Below are positions 42,297 to 51,415 of a stretch of 64,000 nt of DNA, piece after piece. This stretch comes from Ideonella sp. MAG2 (GTDB lineage: Bacteria; Pseudomonadota; Gammaproteobacteria; Burkholderiales; Burkholderiaceae_C). The notes beneath the pieces are model-generated. The model searched no databases. It was not told where the DNA came from and saw only the letters and a program-made list of their open reading frames with translations. Within the stretch, counting starts at the first letter, position 1, and each line of letters starts with the position of its first letter. The stretch covers positions 974,789 through 1,038,788 of the forward strand of contig PTEU01000002.1 of the NCBI GenBank assembly GCA_004359425.1, written 5' to 3'. The position numbers and the translations under genes were made by a program.

Positions 42297-43007
42297 TCAG
42301 TCGGCCAGGCCCGCAAAGACGTTTTGCACGTCTTCGTTGGCGTCCAGCGCGGCCAAAAAAGTTTCCACCTCGTCAAGCTGCCCGGCCGTGAGGCTGCTGG
42401 CGGCGATGGGGTTCTTGGGCTTGTAGCCCAGTTTGGCAGACAGCACGGTGAAGCCTTGCGCGGGCAGGGCGCGGCTCACCAAGTCCAGGTCGGTCGGGTC
42501 GGTCAAGAACAGCGTGGCGCCGTCTTCGCCGGGCTCCAGGTCTTGCGCACCGGCCTCGATGGCGGCCATGTCGGGGTCAGCGCCCGGGGTGGTGGGCTCG
42601 GCCTCGATCAGGCCCAGGTGTTCAAAGTCCCAGGCCACCGAGCCCGAGGTGCCCAGCTGCCCTTTGCGGAACAGCACCCGCATGTCCGAAGCCGCGCGGT
42701 TGACGTTGTCGGTCAGGCATTCCACCATCACCGGCACGCGGTGCGGCGCAAAGCCTTCATAGAGCGCGTATTCAAAGTGCACGGTCTCGCCGGTCAGGCC
42801 CGCGCCCTTTTTGATGGCGCGGTCCAGCGTGTCTTTGGGCATAGAGACCTTGCGGGCCTGCTCCACCACCAAGCGCAGCTTGGAGTTGGCGGCTGGGTCA
42901 GCCCCATTGCGCGCGGCAATCATGATGTCTTTGGCCAGCTTGCCAAACAGCCGCCCTTTGGCATTGGCTGCCAGGTCTTTGTGCTTTGCTTTCCATTGCG
43001 CGCCCAT
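42297..43007 (-). CDS. yebC: YebC/PmpR family protein
   Basis: 236 residues from the ATG at 43007, with GAGGAG seven bases upstream. Signature start [20 protein letters not shown] replaces the usual MAGHSKW-type start, then [55 protein letters not shown] and [20 protein letters not shown]. Members of the family bind DNA as regulators or act in translation of proline stretches. Full length and intact. Confidence 0.93.
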   Translation of the reverse strand: MGAQWKAKHKDLAANAKGRLFGKLAKDIMIAARNGADPAANSKLRLVVEQARKVSMPKDTLDRAIKKGAGLTGETVHFEYALYEGFAPHRVPVMVECLTDNVNRAASDMRVLFRKGQLGTSGSVAWDFEHLGLIEAEPTTPGADPDMAAIEAGAQDLEPGEDGATLFLTDPTDLDLVSRALPAQGFTVLSAKLGYKPKNPIAASSLTAGQLDEVETFLAALDANEDVQNVFAGLAD

Positions 43008-43147
43008 CGCTCGCTCCTCAAGTGCTAGTGCTGTGCCAGTCAGGCCGGGGTCCAAGGCCCCTGGCATGTGGCGGGCGGTGGTGGCTTAGAAGAGGGGGGA
43101 TTTTAGGCGCCGCCACTTCTGCCCATGATGCGCCCCTAGAAGCCCTG

Positions 43148-43172
43148 CTAAACTAGTCAGAGTTCTAGTCAG
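43148..43172 (+). promoter_or_regulatory. Promoter/operator of the Phd-VapC pair
   Basis: Two direct copies of CTAGTCAG (43153-43160 and 43165-43172) lie 12 bp apart immediately before the antitoxin gene and next to a weak extended -10-like TGCTAAACT. Twelve-base spacing places both on nearly the same helical face, suiting cooperative antitoxin autorepression. Confidence 0.45.
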
Positions 43173-43184
43173 ATGGAGAGCGCC

Positions 43185-43442
43185 ATGCAATCCTGGCCCA
43201 TTCAAGACGCCAAGGCGCGGTTCAGCGAGTTCTTGGAAACCTGTCTGGCTGAAGGCCCGCAGATGGTGACCAAGCGCGGCAGCGAGGCTGCTGTGCTGGT
43301 GCCCGTGGCGGAGTGGAAGCGCCTGCAGGCTGCTGCCCGCCCTTTTTTGAAGCAACTGCTGCTGACCCCAGAGGGCCGAGGCGAGCTGACGCTGCCTGCG
43401 CGCGGCCGGGCGCAGAGGCGCCCCGTTGACCCGCTGGCCTGA
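43185..43442 (+). CDS. Phd/YefM-type antitoxin
   Basis: 85 residues from the ATG at 43185, preceded by GGAGAG; an ATG at 43173 is less likely because the Shine-Dalgarno would fall inside. N-terminal DNA-binding fold: SWPIQDAKARFSEFLETCLA and GPQMVTKRGSEAAVLVPVAE. The C-terminal part is Arg/Pro-rich and would bind the toxin. Toxin gene follows after 5 bp. Confidence 0.9.
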   Translation: MQSWPIQDAKARFSEFLETCLAEGPQMVTKRGSEAAVLVPVAEWKRLQAAARPFLKQLLLTPEGRGELTLPARGRAQRRPVDPLA

Positions 43443-43447
43443 GCACG

Positions 43448-43858
43448 ATGTACCTGCTAGACACCAACGTCGTCTCTGAGTTGCGCAAGCCCAAGCCGCA
43501 CGGCGCGGTGCTGGCTTGGCTGCAGGCGGTGGACGAGCCGCTCTTGTTTTTGTCGGCCGTCACCGTGGGCGAGATTCAAGCCGGGATTGAACTCACCCGA
43601 GAGCAAGACCCGCCCAAGGCCGAGGCGCTGGAGGCGTGGCTGGCCCAAGTGGCCAGCGCCTACAACGTGCTGCCCATGGACGCCCTCGCCTTCAGAGCCG
43701 GGGCGCAGCTCATGCACCGGCAATCCAACACCCTCATGGAAGACGCCATGATCGCCGCCACCGCCAAAGTCCACGGTCTGACGGTCGTTACCCGCAATGT
43801 GGCGGACTTCAAGCATTTTGAGGTGCCTGTGCTCAATCCCTTCAAGCCGCAGGCCTGA
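43448..43858 (+). CDS. VapC-type PIN ribonuclease toxin
   Basis: 136 residues, ATG at 43448. PIN residues: Asp5 in LLDTNVVSELRKP, Glu in VTVGEIQAGIEL, and the downstream acid pair in MEDAMIAATAKVHGLTVVTR followed by NVADFKHF. It cleaves RNA when released from the antitoxin encoded just upstream. Confidence 0.92.
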   Translation: MYLLDTNVVSELRKPKPHGAVLAWLQAVDEPLLFLSAVTVGEIQAGIELTREQDPPKAEALEAWLAQVASAYNVLPMDALAFRAGAQLMHRQSNTLMEDAMIAATAKVHGLTVVTRNVADFKHFEVPVLNPFKPQA

Positions 43859-43875
43859 CGCGCCGAAAACACCGC

Positions 43876-44664
43876 ATGTGCCGTCTTGCCGCCTACTTGG
43901 GTGAGCCGCTTTTCTTGGAAGAGCTGATCGCCAAACCCCGCCACTCACTGATGCGGCAGTCGCTGCGCGCGGAAGAGGCCAAGATCGTCACCAATGGCGA
44001 CGGCTTTGGCATTGGCTGGTATGGCGAGCGCGAGCAGCCCGGCGTCTACCGCGAGGTGATGCCCGCCTGGAGCGACGACAACCTGCTGGCGCTCTCTCAA
44101 ACCCTGACTTCGCGCCTGTTTTTTGCCCATGTGCGCGCCGCCACGGCCGGCGGCATTGCACGGCAAAACTGCCACCCTTTCCGGCTGGGCCGCTACCTGT
44201 TCATGCACAACGGCCAGATCGGCGGCTACCCCCTGCTGCGCCGCAGCCTGGAAGCCCAACTGCCTGACGAGCTCTATGCCGAGCGGCGGGGTGGAACAGA
44301 TTCAGAACTGCTTTTCTTGCTGATGCTGGCCCGCATCCACAGCGGCACCCCGGCCGAAGACGCCGCGCTGCACGTGCTGGACGACACCCTGGCCTTGATG
44401 CGCGAGCGGGGCGTAGAGGCCCCGCTGCGCTTTGCCGCCGTGCTGGCCGATGGCGAGCGCCTGCACGCCTTTCGCATCGCCAGCGACGCCCAGCCACCCA
44501 CACTCTACCTGCGCCGCTGCCACAACGGCACCATCATCGCCAGCGAGCCGCTGTGCGAAGACGAGCCGGGCTGGCAAATGCTGCCGGATGGGGCGGTGGT
44601 GACGGTGGAGGCCGGATCACCAGGGGTGCAGATGCGGCGGCATGAGGTGGGCGTGGTGGTGTGA
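43876..44664 (+). CDS. Class II glutamine amidotransferase (YafJ/EgtC-like)
   Basis: 262 residues. After removal of Met, Cys2 is the Ntn nucleophile (MCRLAAYLGEP). NGDGFGIGWYG, HVRAATAGG, NCHPF and MHNGQIGG complete the glutaminase site. There is no synthetase domain, so the partner or substrate is unknown. It starts 17 bp after the VapC stop and may share its transcript, though the functions are unrelated. Confidence 0.92.
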   Translation: MCRLAAYLGEPLFLEELIAKPRHSLMRQSLRAEEAKIVTNGDGFGIGWYGEREQPGVYREVMPAWSDDNLLALSQTLTSRLFFAHVRAATAGGIARQNCHPFRLGRYLFMHNGQIGGYPLLRRSLEAQLPDELYAERRGGTDSELLFLLMLARIHSGTPAEDAALHVLDDTLALMRERGVEAPLRFAAVLADGERLHAFRIASDAQPPTLYLRRCHNGTIIASEPLCEDEPGWQMLPDGAVVTVEAGSPGVQMRRHEVGVVV

Positions 44665-44683
44665 GCGGGGCGCCGCTCGCGCG

Positions 44684-45208
44684 TCACCCCAGCGCCAGCC
44701 ACATATGCACCTTGGCCCGGTAGTCGCTGCCCGTCCAAATGGCCATGGGCTCGACGCCAAAGGCCTTGAAGCCGCAGGCCTCGTATAAGGCCACCGCCGG
44801 CGCATTGCCCTCGGTCACGGTCAGCGTCACCAGCGTCACCCCGGGCCGCGCCCGGGCGGCATCCAACGCCGCCCTCAACAGCGCCCGCCCCGCACCACAG
44901 CCCCGCGCCTGCTCGCTGACAAACATGCCGATCACATGCGCTTTGTGGCGCGTTTTGGGCTTGGCCGCAAACTCAATGGTCACCGTGCCCACCAACGCGT
45001 CCCCCACAAACGCCCCAAAACCAATGCTCAAGCCCGAGGGGTCGGCGATACGCCGCAGCCACCAAGCCTCGGGCTCCAGTGCGCGCTCTTCGGGGGTGGA
45101 GGTGAAGGCGTCGGGCGCGGAGGCATAGGCATGCAGCATCAGGCTGCGGTAGGGCTGGAGGTCGGTGGGGTGCAGGGGGCGGACGAGCAGCGGTGGAGAT
45201 AGCGTCAT
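44684..45208 (-). CDS. GNAT family N-acetyltransferase
   Basis: 174 residues, ATG at 45208. Acetyl-CoA loop: HVIGMFVSEQARGCGAGRAL (Q/RxxGxG/A), then DAARARPGVTLVTLTVTEGN and ALYEACGFKAFGVEPMAI. The acceptor is unknown. It is convergent with the amidotransferase gene. Confidence 0.9.
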   Translation of the reverse strand: MTLSPPLLVRPLHPTDLQPYRSLMLHAYASAPDAFTSTPEERALEPEAWWLRRIADPSGLSIGFGAFVGDALVGTVTIEFAAKPKTRHKAHVIGMFVSEQARGCGAGRALLRAALDAARARPGVTLVTLTVTEGNAPAVALYEACGFKAFGVEPMAIWTGSDYRAKVHMWLALG

Positions 45209-45213
45209 GCTGT

Positions 45214-45636
45214 TCAGGCATCCAGAAATGGGTTGAGCAAAGCAACCCCGCAGCCTGCGAAATCTGCCGTGTTGCGCGTCACCACGGTTAGGCCATAGAC
45301 CAAAGCGGTGGCCGCGATCTGTTTGTCGAGTTCAAGCTGTGCGTGCGGCACCCGCAGACGGCCCCAGACCTGAGCTGCTTCTTGTCCAAAAGGCAGGATG
45401 TTGGCTTGATAGTCGGTCACTACGCTGTGCAGCCATTGGTCGAGCAGATCGGCCTGCGTGTGATCTCCTCGGTAGCGGATCAACTCCACACCCCGACGAA
45501 GTTCACCGACCGTGATGACGGACAGGTACAGCGGATGGCCCGCTTCACGCGCAGTCTTGAAGAAGGCTTGCACACCCGCATGCGCGCGCGCTGCTTTGCG
45601 CAACTCGCTGATGACGTTGGTGTCAATCAAATACAT
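45214..45636 (-). CDS. VapC/FitB-type PIN toxin
   Basis: 140 residues from the ATG at 45636, which overlaps the antitoxin gene by 14 bp. PIN acidic residues are in MYLIDTNVISELRKAA, VITVGELRRGVELI and LELDKQIAATALVYGLTVVT with NTADF at the end. It is similar to the 43448-43858 toxin but paired with a different antitoxin class. Confidence 0.92.
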   Translation of the reverse strand: MYLIDTNVISELRKAARAHAGVQAFFKTAREAGHPLYLSVITVGELRRGVELIRYRGDHTQADLLDQWLHSVVTDYQANILPFGQEAAQVWGRLRVPHAQLELDKQIAATALVYGLTVVTRNTADFAGCGVALLNPFLDA

Positions 45637-45859
45637 GGGGCGCAGGTGCTGACGCCGGGGCGCGGACAAAGTCTTCGTCGCGCCCCACGGCGGGGATGCT
45701 CATCAACACCTCCGCAAAGCTTTTGGCACGGGGATGCAAGAGCGCCGCTTCCAAGATGGCGCGGTGCTCGGCTTCCGCGCTGCGGCCATGTCGGCTGGCC
45801 CGCTGCTTGAGCGCCTGCGCCACGGCGTCATCGACGTTTCTCACCAGTAGATTGGCCAT
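45623..45859 (-). CDS. FitA-type antitoxin
   Basis: 78 residues, ATG at 45859. A ribbon-helix-helix N-terminus is seen (MANLLVRNVDDAVAQALKQR, SRHGRSAEAEHRAILEAALL), typical of FitA/VapB proteins. The C-terminal tail binds the PIN toxin. Overlap with the toxin gene ensures coupled translation. Confidence 0.88.
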   Translation of the reverse strand: MANLLVRNVDDAVAQALKQRASRHGRSAEAEHRAILEAALLHPRAKSFAEVLMSIPAVGRDEDFVRAPASAPAPHVFD

Positions 45860-46051
45860 GCAAAGTCCTCAGGACGCAAATTGCTATCAATGATAGCGCC
45901 GTGAGCCTTGGAACCACAAGCCCCATCGATCACCCCGTACAAACCCCCAAATTACTTTAGAACTAAACCTTTTACATTGCAGCTATTGCGCTGCCTGAGC
46001 CTACTCGCGTTGCGCGGGTGGGCCCGGTGTGCACGGATGGATGGAGGCTGC

Positions 46052-48718
46052 ATGAAGATCGTCTGCATTGGCGGGGGCCCAGCAGGGCTGTACTTTGGGC
46101 TGTTGATGAAAAAGCTCAACCCGGCCCACGACATCACGGTGGTGGAGCGCAACAAGCCCTACGACACCTTTGGCTGGGGTGTGGTGTTCTCGGACGCCAC
46201 CATGGACAACATGCGGGTGTGGGACCCGGTCTCGGCGGCCGAGATCCAGCAGGCTTTTAACCACTGGGACGACATCGAGACCCACATCAAGGGCGAGGTC
46301 ATCCGCTCGGGCGGCCATGGCTTTGTGGGCATTGGGCGCAAGAAGCTGCTGAACATCTTGCAGGCGCGCTGCGAGGCCCTGGGCGTGAAGCTGGTGTTCG
46401 AGGCCGATGTGCAGTCGGACGAGGACTACCCCGACGCCGACCTGATCATTGCCAGCGACGGCATCAACTCGCGCATCCGCGGCCGCTATGAGGAGGTGTT
46501 CAAGCCCGACATCGTCACCCGGCCCAACCGCTACATCTGGCTGGGCACCAAGCGCCTGTACGACGCCTTCACCTTCTTGTTCGAGAAGACCGAGCACGGC
46601 TGGTTCCAGGCCCATATCTACAAGTTTGACGAGACGACGTCGACCTTCATCGTCGAATGCCCCGAGCATGTGTGGCAGGCCCATGGGCTGGACCAAGCCG
46701 ACCAAGCCCAGAGCATTGCGTTTTGCGAAAAGCTCTTTGCCCAAAACCTGCAAGGCCATGCGCTGATGACCAATGGGCGGCACTTGCGCGGCTCGGCCTG
46801 GCTGAACTTTCAGCGGGTCAAGTGCGAGCAATGGTCGCACTTCAACGGCCGCTCGCAGGTGGTGCTGATGGGCGACGCGGTGCACACCGCGCACTTTGCG
46901 ATTGGCTCGGGCACCAAGCTGGCGATTGAAGATGCGATTGAGCTGACCCGGCAATTCAAAGAGTTGGGTGATGCCCCCGCACACATCCCCGACGTGTTGG
47001 CCCGCTACCAAGCGCTGCGCGCCGTGGATGTGCTGCGCCTGCAGAACGCCGCCTGGAACGCAATGGAGTGGTTTGAGGCCTGCGGCGAGCGCTATTGCGA
47101 CCAGCTGCCGCCGCCGCAGTTTGTCTACTCCATGCTGACCCGCAGCCAGCGCATCAGCCACGAGAACCTGCGCCTGCGCGACAAGGCCTGGCTGGAGGGC
47201 TATGAGCGCTGGTTTGCGGCGCAAGCCAAGAGCCAGGCCGCCAGCCCCGCCGCCGGGCCGCCCCAAGGCGGGGCAGCCCCCTCGGGGGGTGGCGAGGATC
47301 GCGGCGCAGCCGGGACCGCAGCCTGGGGGCCTGCTATTCCGCCTATGTTTACGCCATACACCGTGAAGGGCACGACCCTCAAGAACCGTGTGATGGTGTC
47401 GCCCATGGCGCAGATGGCGGCCTCTGCCCAGCCCTATTTGCCCGATGGACAAGTGCCCCGTGCCATGACCCGCGCCGACATGGACGCGGTGCGCGACGCG
47501 CTGGTGGCCAGCACCCGCCGCGCGGCCGAATGTGGCTTTGACTGGCTGGAGCTGCACTGTGCCCACGGCTACTTGCTGTCGAGCTTTATCTCGCCGCTGA
47601 CCAACCGGCGCGAGGACGACTATGGCGGCTCGCTGGAGAACCGTCTGCGCTACCCGTTGGAGGTGCTGCGCGCGGTGCGTGCGGCCTGGCCAGCCCAGTT
47701 GCCGCTGTCGGTGCGCATCTCGGCGCACGACTGGGTGGAGGGCGGCATCACCCCCGACGACGCAGTGGCCATGGCCCGAGCCTTCAAGGCGGCGGGGGCC
47801 GACATGATCGACGTGTCTTCCGGCCAGGTCAGCCCGGCGCAAAAGCCGGTCTATGGCCGCATGTTCCAAACGCCGTTTGCCGACCGCGTGCGCCAAGAGG
47901 CGGGCATCGCCACCATCGCCGTGGGCGCCATCAGCGAGGCCGACCATGTCAACAGCATCATCGCCGCCGGCCGAGCCGACCTGTGCGCCGTGGCCCGCCC
48001 GCACCTGGCCAACCCAGCCTGGACGCTGACCGAGGCCGCCAAGATCGGCTACACGCCCATTGAGTGGCCGCGGGCCTATGTGTCGGGCAAATCGCAGAAG
48101 CCCGAACAACATGGTTGGGCCGTGGCCGATGTGGCCGACGAAGCCGCTGTGGCGGCGGCCTTTGCAAAGGCTCGCAGCGAACGTGGCGAGGTGGCCGTGC
48201 TGGTGAACAACGCGGGCCAGGCCGAGAGTGCACCGCTCACCAAGACCAGCCTGGCGCTGTGGCAGCAGATGTTGGCCGTTAACCTGACCGGCACGTTTTT
48301 GTGCACGCGCGAGGCCCTGCCCGCCATGCAGGCCGCCGGCTGGGGCCGCATCATCAATGTGGCCAGCACCGCCGCCCAGCGCGGCTATGCCTATGTGGCG
48401 GCCTATGCGGCGGCCAAGCATGGGGTGCTGGGCCTGACGCGATCCGTGGCCCTGGAGGTGGCGCGCAAGGGCATCACCGTGAATGCCGTCTGCCCGGGCT
48501 ACACCGAGACCGACCTGCTGCGCGAAAGCATTGCCAATGTGGTGGCCAAGACCGGCCGCAGCGAAGAAGAAGCCCGCGCCGAGTTTGCCAAGAGCAACCC
48601 GCAGCAGCGCCTGGTGCAGCCCGAGGACGTGGCCGCCATGGTGGCCTGGCTGGCCAGCGACGCGGCCGTGGCCCTCACGGGCCAAGCGCTGTCTGTCAGC
48701 GGTGGGGAGGTGATGTGA
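46052..48718 (+). CDS. Aminobenzoyl-CoA/salicylyl-CoA monooxygenase-reductase fused to a truncated SDR
   Basis: 888 residues from the ATG at 46052 (GGAGG six bases before). Residues 1-400 are an intact FAD monooxygenase ([50 protein letters not shown]). From residue 432 an old-yellow-enzyme domain begins ([20 protein letters not shown]) but jumps after VSPMAQ to [10 protein letters not shown], lacking about 90-100 residues of the barrel. From about residue 683 it continues into the last two thirds of an SDR (VLVNNAG, Tyr-Lys in [23 protein letters not shown]) without the GxxxGxG NAD site. Reductase and SDR activities are therefore doubtful. It heads the CoA-dependent degradation operon. Confidence 0.85.
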   Translation: MKIVCIGGGPAGLYFGLLMKKLNPAHDITVVERNKPYDTFGWGVVFSDATMDNMRVWDPVSAAEIQQAFNHWDDIETHIKGEVIRSGGHGFVGIGRKKLLNILQARCEALGVKLVFEADVQSDEDYPDADLIIASDGINSRIRGRYEEVFKPDIVTRPNRYIWLGTKRLYDAFTFLFEKTEHGWFQAHIYKFDETTSTFIVECPEHVWQAHGLDQADQAQSIAFCEKLFAQNLQGHALMTNGRHLRGSAWLNFQRVKCEQWSHFNGRSQVVLMGDAVHTAHFAIGSGTKLAIEDAIELTRQFKELGDAPAHIPDVLARYQALRAVDVLRLQNAAWNAMEWFEACGERYCDQLPPPQFVYSMLTRSQRISHENLRLRDKAWLEGYERWFAAQAKSQAASPAAGPPQGGAAPSGGGEDRGAAGTAAWGPAIPPMFTPYTVKGTTLKNRVMVSPMAQMAASAQPYLPDGQVPRAMTRADMDAVRDALVASTRRAAECGFDWLELHCAHGYLLSSFISPLTNRREDDYGGSLENRLRYPLEVLRAVRAAWPAQLPLSVRISAHDWVEGGITPDDAVAMARAFKAAGADMIDVSSGQVSPAQKPVYGRMFQTPFADRVRQEAGIATIAVGAISEADHVNSIIAAGRADLCAVARPHLANPAWTLTEAAKIGYTPIEWPRAYVSGKSQKPEQHGWAVADVADEAAVAAAFAKARSERGEVAVLVNNAGQAESAPLTKTSLALWQQMLAVNLTGTFLCTREALPAMQAAGWGRIINVASTAAQRGYAYVAAYAAAKHGVLGLTRSVALEVARKGITVNAVCPGYTETDLLRESIANVVAKTGRSEEEARAEFAKSNPQQRLVQPEDVAAMVAWLASDAAVALTGQALSVSGGEVM
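47255..47288. repeat. GC-rich palindromic repeat inside the coding linker
   Basis: GGGCCGCCCCAAGGCGGGGC followed by AGCCCCCTCGGGGG forms nested G/C palindromes in the inter-domain linker of the 46052-48718 gene, encoding an Ala/Gly/Pro run. Similar elements occur between genes in Comamonadaceae as I recall. Here it is kept in frame. Confidence 0.5.
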
Positions 48719-49224
48719 GCACTTCGAAGAAGCTCAAGGCCGCTGCGGTGCCGGCAGGCTCGGGCCTGGAGGCCCGCGTGGTGGCCAGCGACCATGCGGC
48801 GCTGAAGCTGTGGCTGCGCTTGCTCTCGAGCACGCGCGAGATCGAAGGCGAGATCCGCAAGCGCCTGCGCGAGCAACACGGCGTCTCGCTCGCCCGCTTT
48901 GACTACCTGGCTCAGTTGCACCGCCGCCCCGAGGGCCTGCGCATGCGCGAACTCTCCAAAGCGCTGATGGTGACCGGCGGCAATGTGACCGGCCTGACCG
49001 ACGAGCTGGAGCGCGAAGGCCTGGTCACCCGCCTGGCCGATGCGGCCGACCGCCGCGTTTGGGTGGTGCGGCTCACGCCTGAGGGCCAACGCAGCTTTGA
49101 GGCCATGGCGGCCGAGCACGAGGGCTGGATCGTCGAACTCTTTGCGGGGCTTTCAGCGTCGGAGCTGCGGCAAATGTATGGCCTGCTAGGCACGCTGCGC
49201 CAGCACCTTCAAGAGGAGAGCTGA
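48715..49224 (+). CDS. MarR family regulator of the degradation operon
   Basis: 169 residues from a GTG overlapping the preceding TGA (ATGTGA). Winged helix: [40 protein letters not shown] and the wing [17 protein letters not shown]. MarR proteins in such clusters usually respond to the aryl-CoA thioester; here that is inference from context. It sits inside the operon it probably controls. Confidence 0.9.
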   Translation: MSTSKKLKAAAVPAGSGLEARVVASDHAALKLWLRLLSSTREIEGEIRKRLREQHGVSLARFDYLAQLHRRPEGLRMRELSKALMVTGGNVTGLTDELEREGLVTRLADAADRRVWVVRLTPEGQRSFEAMAAEHEGWIVELFAGLSASELRQMYGLLGTLRQHLQEES

Positions 49225-49334
49225 CACAAAGCAGGCATGGCGTTGTTGCTTCGGCTTGCCGTACCTTTTTTGTACTGTCTGCGCCTTCGCGCCTAGCCCT
49301 GCCCGCCTTGCGTCAGCCCTCCAAATAACCATTT

Positions 49335-49350
49335 TGTTGAGTGAGCAACA
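49335..49350. promoter_or_regulatory. Possible MarR operator before the enoyl-CoA hydratase gene
   Basis: TGTTG-AGTGAG-CAACA is a short inverted repeat in an AT-rich stretch just before the start at 49355, in the only sizeable gap of the operon (130 bp). It fits a MarR dimer but is short enough to arise by chance. Confidence 0.3.
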
Positions 49351-49354
49351 CATC

Positions 49355-50224
49355 ATGTCAGACACCAACTCTCCCCACGCGCCCCACCTGGCTCAACTGC
49401 ACGACGGCAACCGCCGCCCCATGGCCGACTATGCGGCCCAGCACTTTGCCGTGACCTGCGAGGGCGGTGTGGCCACCGTGGTGCTCAACCGCCCCGAGCG
49501 CAAGAACCCGCTGACCTTTGCGTCGTATGCCGAGCTGCGGGATTACTTCCGCGCACTGGCTTATGCGCCGGATGTGCATGCGGTGGTGGTGACGGGTGCG
49601 GGGGGCAACTTCTGCTCAGGTGGTGATGTGCACGAGATCATCGGCCCGCTGCTGCAACTGCCCACCCACGAGCTGCTGATGTTCACCCGCATGACGGGTG
49701 ATTTGGTCAAGGCCATGCGGGCCTGCCCGCAGCCCATTGTGGCGGCGGTGGACGGCGTGTGTGCCGGGGCCGGGGCCATCATCGCCATGAGTGCGGACCT
49801 GCGCTTGGGCACCGCGCGCAGCAAGACCGCGTTCTTATTCAACCGCGTGGGCCTGGCCGGTTGCGACATGGGCGCCTGCGCCATCTTGCCGCGCCTCATC
49901 GGCCAGGGGCGGGCGTCGGAGCTGCTCTACACCGGCCGTGCGCTGAAGGGCGAGGAAGGCGAGCGCTGGGGCTTCTTCAACCGCTTGGTGGAGCCCGAAG
50001 GCCTGCTGGCCGAAGCCCAAGCCCTGGCCCAGAGTGTGGTGGCCGGGCCGACCTTTGCCAACGGCATCACCAAGACCATGCTGCACCAGGAATGGGCGAT
50101 GACCATTGAGCAGGCCATCGAGGCCGAGGCTCAAGCGCAAGCCCTGTGCATGCTGACCCAAGACTTCCGCCGCGCTTATGAGGCTTTTGTGGCCAAGCAA
50201 ACGCCGGTCTTCCAAGGAAACTGA
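49355..50224 (+). CDS. Enoyl-CoA hydratase/isomerase family protein
   Basis: 289 residues from the ATG at 49355. Crotonase fold: [20 protein letters not shown], oxyanion-hole loops [20 protein letters not shown] and [20 protein letters not shown], and [18 protein letters not shown]. It belongs to the CoA-thioester pathway of the operon and probably acts on the ring-modified aryl-CoA. Confidence 0.92.
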   Translation: MSDTNSPHAPHLAQLHDGNRRPMADYAAQHFAVTCEGGVATVVLNRPERKNPLTFASYAELRDYFRALAYAPDVHAVVVTGAGGNFCSGGDVHEIIGPLLQLPTHELLMFTRMTGDLVKAMRACPQPIVAAVDGVCAGAGAIIAMSADLRLGTARSKTAFLFNRVGLAGCDMGACAILPRLIGQGRASELLYTGRALKGEEGERWGFFNRLVEPEGLLAEAQALAQSVVAGPTFANGITKTMLHQEWAMTIEQAIEAEAQAQALCMLTQDFRRAYEAFVAKQTPVFQGN

Positions 50225-50227
50225 GCC

Positions 50228-51412
50228 ATGAGCCACCCTGTCTTGCAACATCTGGACTGGCCGTTCTTTGAGGCTCGACACGGCGAGCTGGCTCATGCCA
50301 TAGACCAGTGGGCCAGCACCACGCTGCCCACGCTGCCGCATGAGGACATGGCCTTGGGCGCGCGGGCGGCGGACGAGGCTTGCCGCGCCCGGGTGAAGGT
50401 GCTGGGCCAAGCGGGCTGGCTGCGCCATGCGGTGGGCGGCACCGCCTGGGGCGGTGCGGGCGAGGCCATAGACACCCGCAGCATCTGCCTGCTGCGCGAA
50501 ACCCTGGCCCGCCACGACGGCCTGGCCGACTTTGCCTTTGCCATGCAGGGCTTGGGCTCGGGGGCGATCAGCCTGGCCGGGGACGACGCGCAAAAAGCCC
50601 GCTGGCTGCCCGCCGTGGCGCGGGGCGAAGCCCTGGCGGCCTTTGCGCTCTCAGAGCCTGACGCAGGCTCTGACGTGGCGGCCATGCAGTGCGCGGCCCG
50701 CGTGGAAGGCGACACGGTGGTGCTGAATGGCGAGAAGACCTGGATCTCCAACGGCGGCATTGCGGATTTTTATGTGGTGTTTGCGCGCACGGGTGAAGCC
50801 CCCGGTTCGCGGGGCATCTCCGCCTTTGTGGTCGAGGCGGGCACCCCCGGTTTTGAGGTGGCCGAGCGCATTGCCGTGATCGCGCCGCACCCGCTGGCGC
50901 GGCTGCGCTTCAGCGAGTGCCGCATTCCCTTGAGCCACCGCATTGGCGGCGCAGGTGAGGGCTTCAAAGTAGCGATGCGCACCCTGGATGTGTTCCGCAC
51001 CTCGGTGGCCGCCGCCGCCTTGGGCTTTGGCCGCCGGGCGCTGCAAGAAGGCTTGCACCGCGCCAAGACCCGGCCGATGTTTGGTGGCGTGCTGGCCGAC
51101 TATCAACTGACCCAAGCCAAGCTGGCCGACATGGCCACCACGCTGGACGGCGCGGCCCTGCTGACCTACCGCGCCGCCTGGTTGCGCGACTGCGGTAAGA
51201 CTGTCACCAAAGAAGCCGCCATGGCCAAGATGGCCGCCACCGAAGGCGCACAGCAAGTGATTGATGCGGCCGTGCAGTTGTGGGGCGGGCGCGGGGTGGT
51301 CAGCGACGAACCGGTGGAGCGCCTGTACCGCGAGATCCGCGCGCTGCGCATTTACGAGGGGGCGACCGAGGTGCAAAAGCTCATCATCGCCCGTGAACTG
51401 TTGAAGGAGTGA
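50228..51412 (+). CDS. Acyl-CoA dehydrogenase
   Basis: 394 residues, 3 bp after the hydratase gene. FAD/substrate motifs: [40 protein letters not shown], and the C-terminal catalytic block [20 protein letters not shown] carrying the Glu base. Intact and of normal length. In the operon it probably oxidises the ring-derived CoA ester. Confidence 0.93.
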   Translation: MSHPVLQHLDWPFFEARHGELAHAIDQWASTTLPTLPHEDMALGARAADEACRARVKVLGQAGWLRHAVGGTAWGGAGEAIDTRSICLLRETLARHDGLADFAFAMQGLGSGAISLAGDDAQKARWLPAVARGEALAAFALSEPDAGSDVAAMQCAARVEGDTVVLNGEKTWISNGGIADFYVVFARTGEAPGSRGISAFVVEAGTPGFEVAERIAVIAPHPLARLRFSECRIPLSHRIGGAGEGFKVAMRTLDVFRTSVAAAALGFGRRALQEGLHRAKTRPMFGGVLADYQLTQAKLADMATTLDGAALLTYRAAWLRDCGKTVTKEAAMAKMAATEGAQQVIDAAVQLWGGRGVVSDEPVERLYREIRALRIYEGATEVQKLIIARELLKE

Positions 51413-51415
51413 CCC

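Noticed and set aside
46001..48685. 894-codon open frame opposite the monooxygenase gene
   Set aside because: It is the antisense frame of a GC-rich gene; its translation has no domain, is His/Gly/Ala-rich and lacks a ribosome site.
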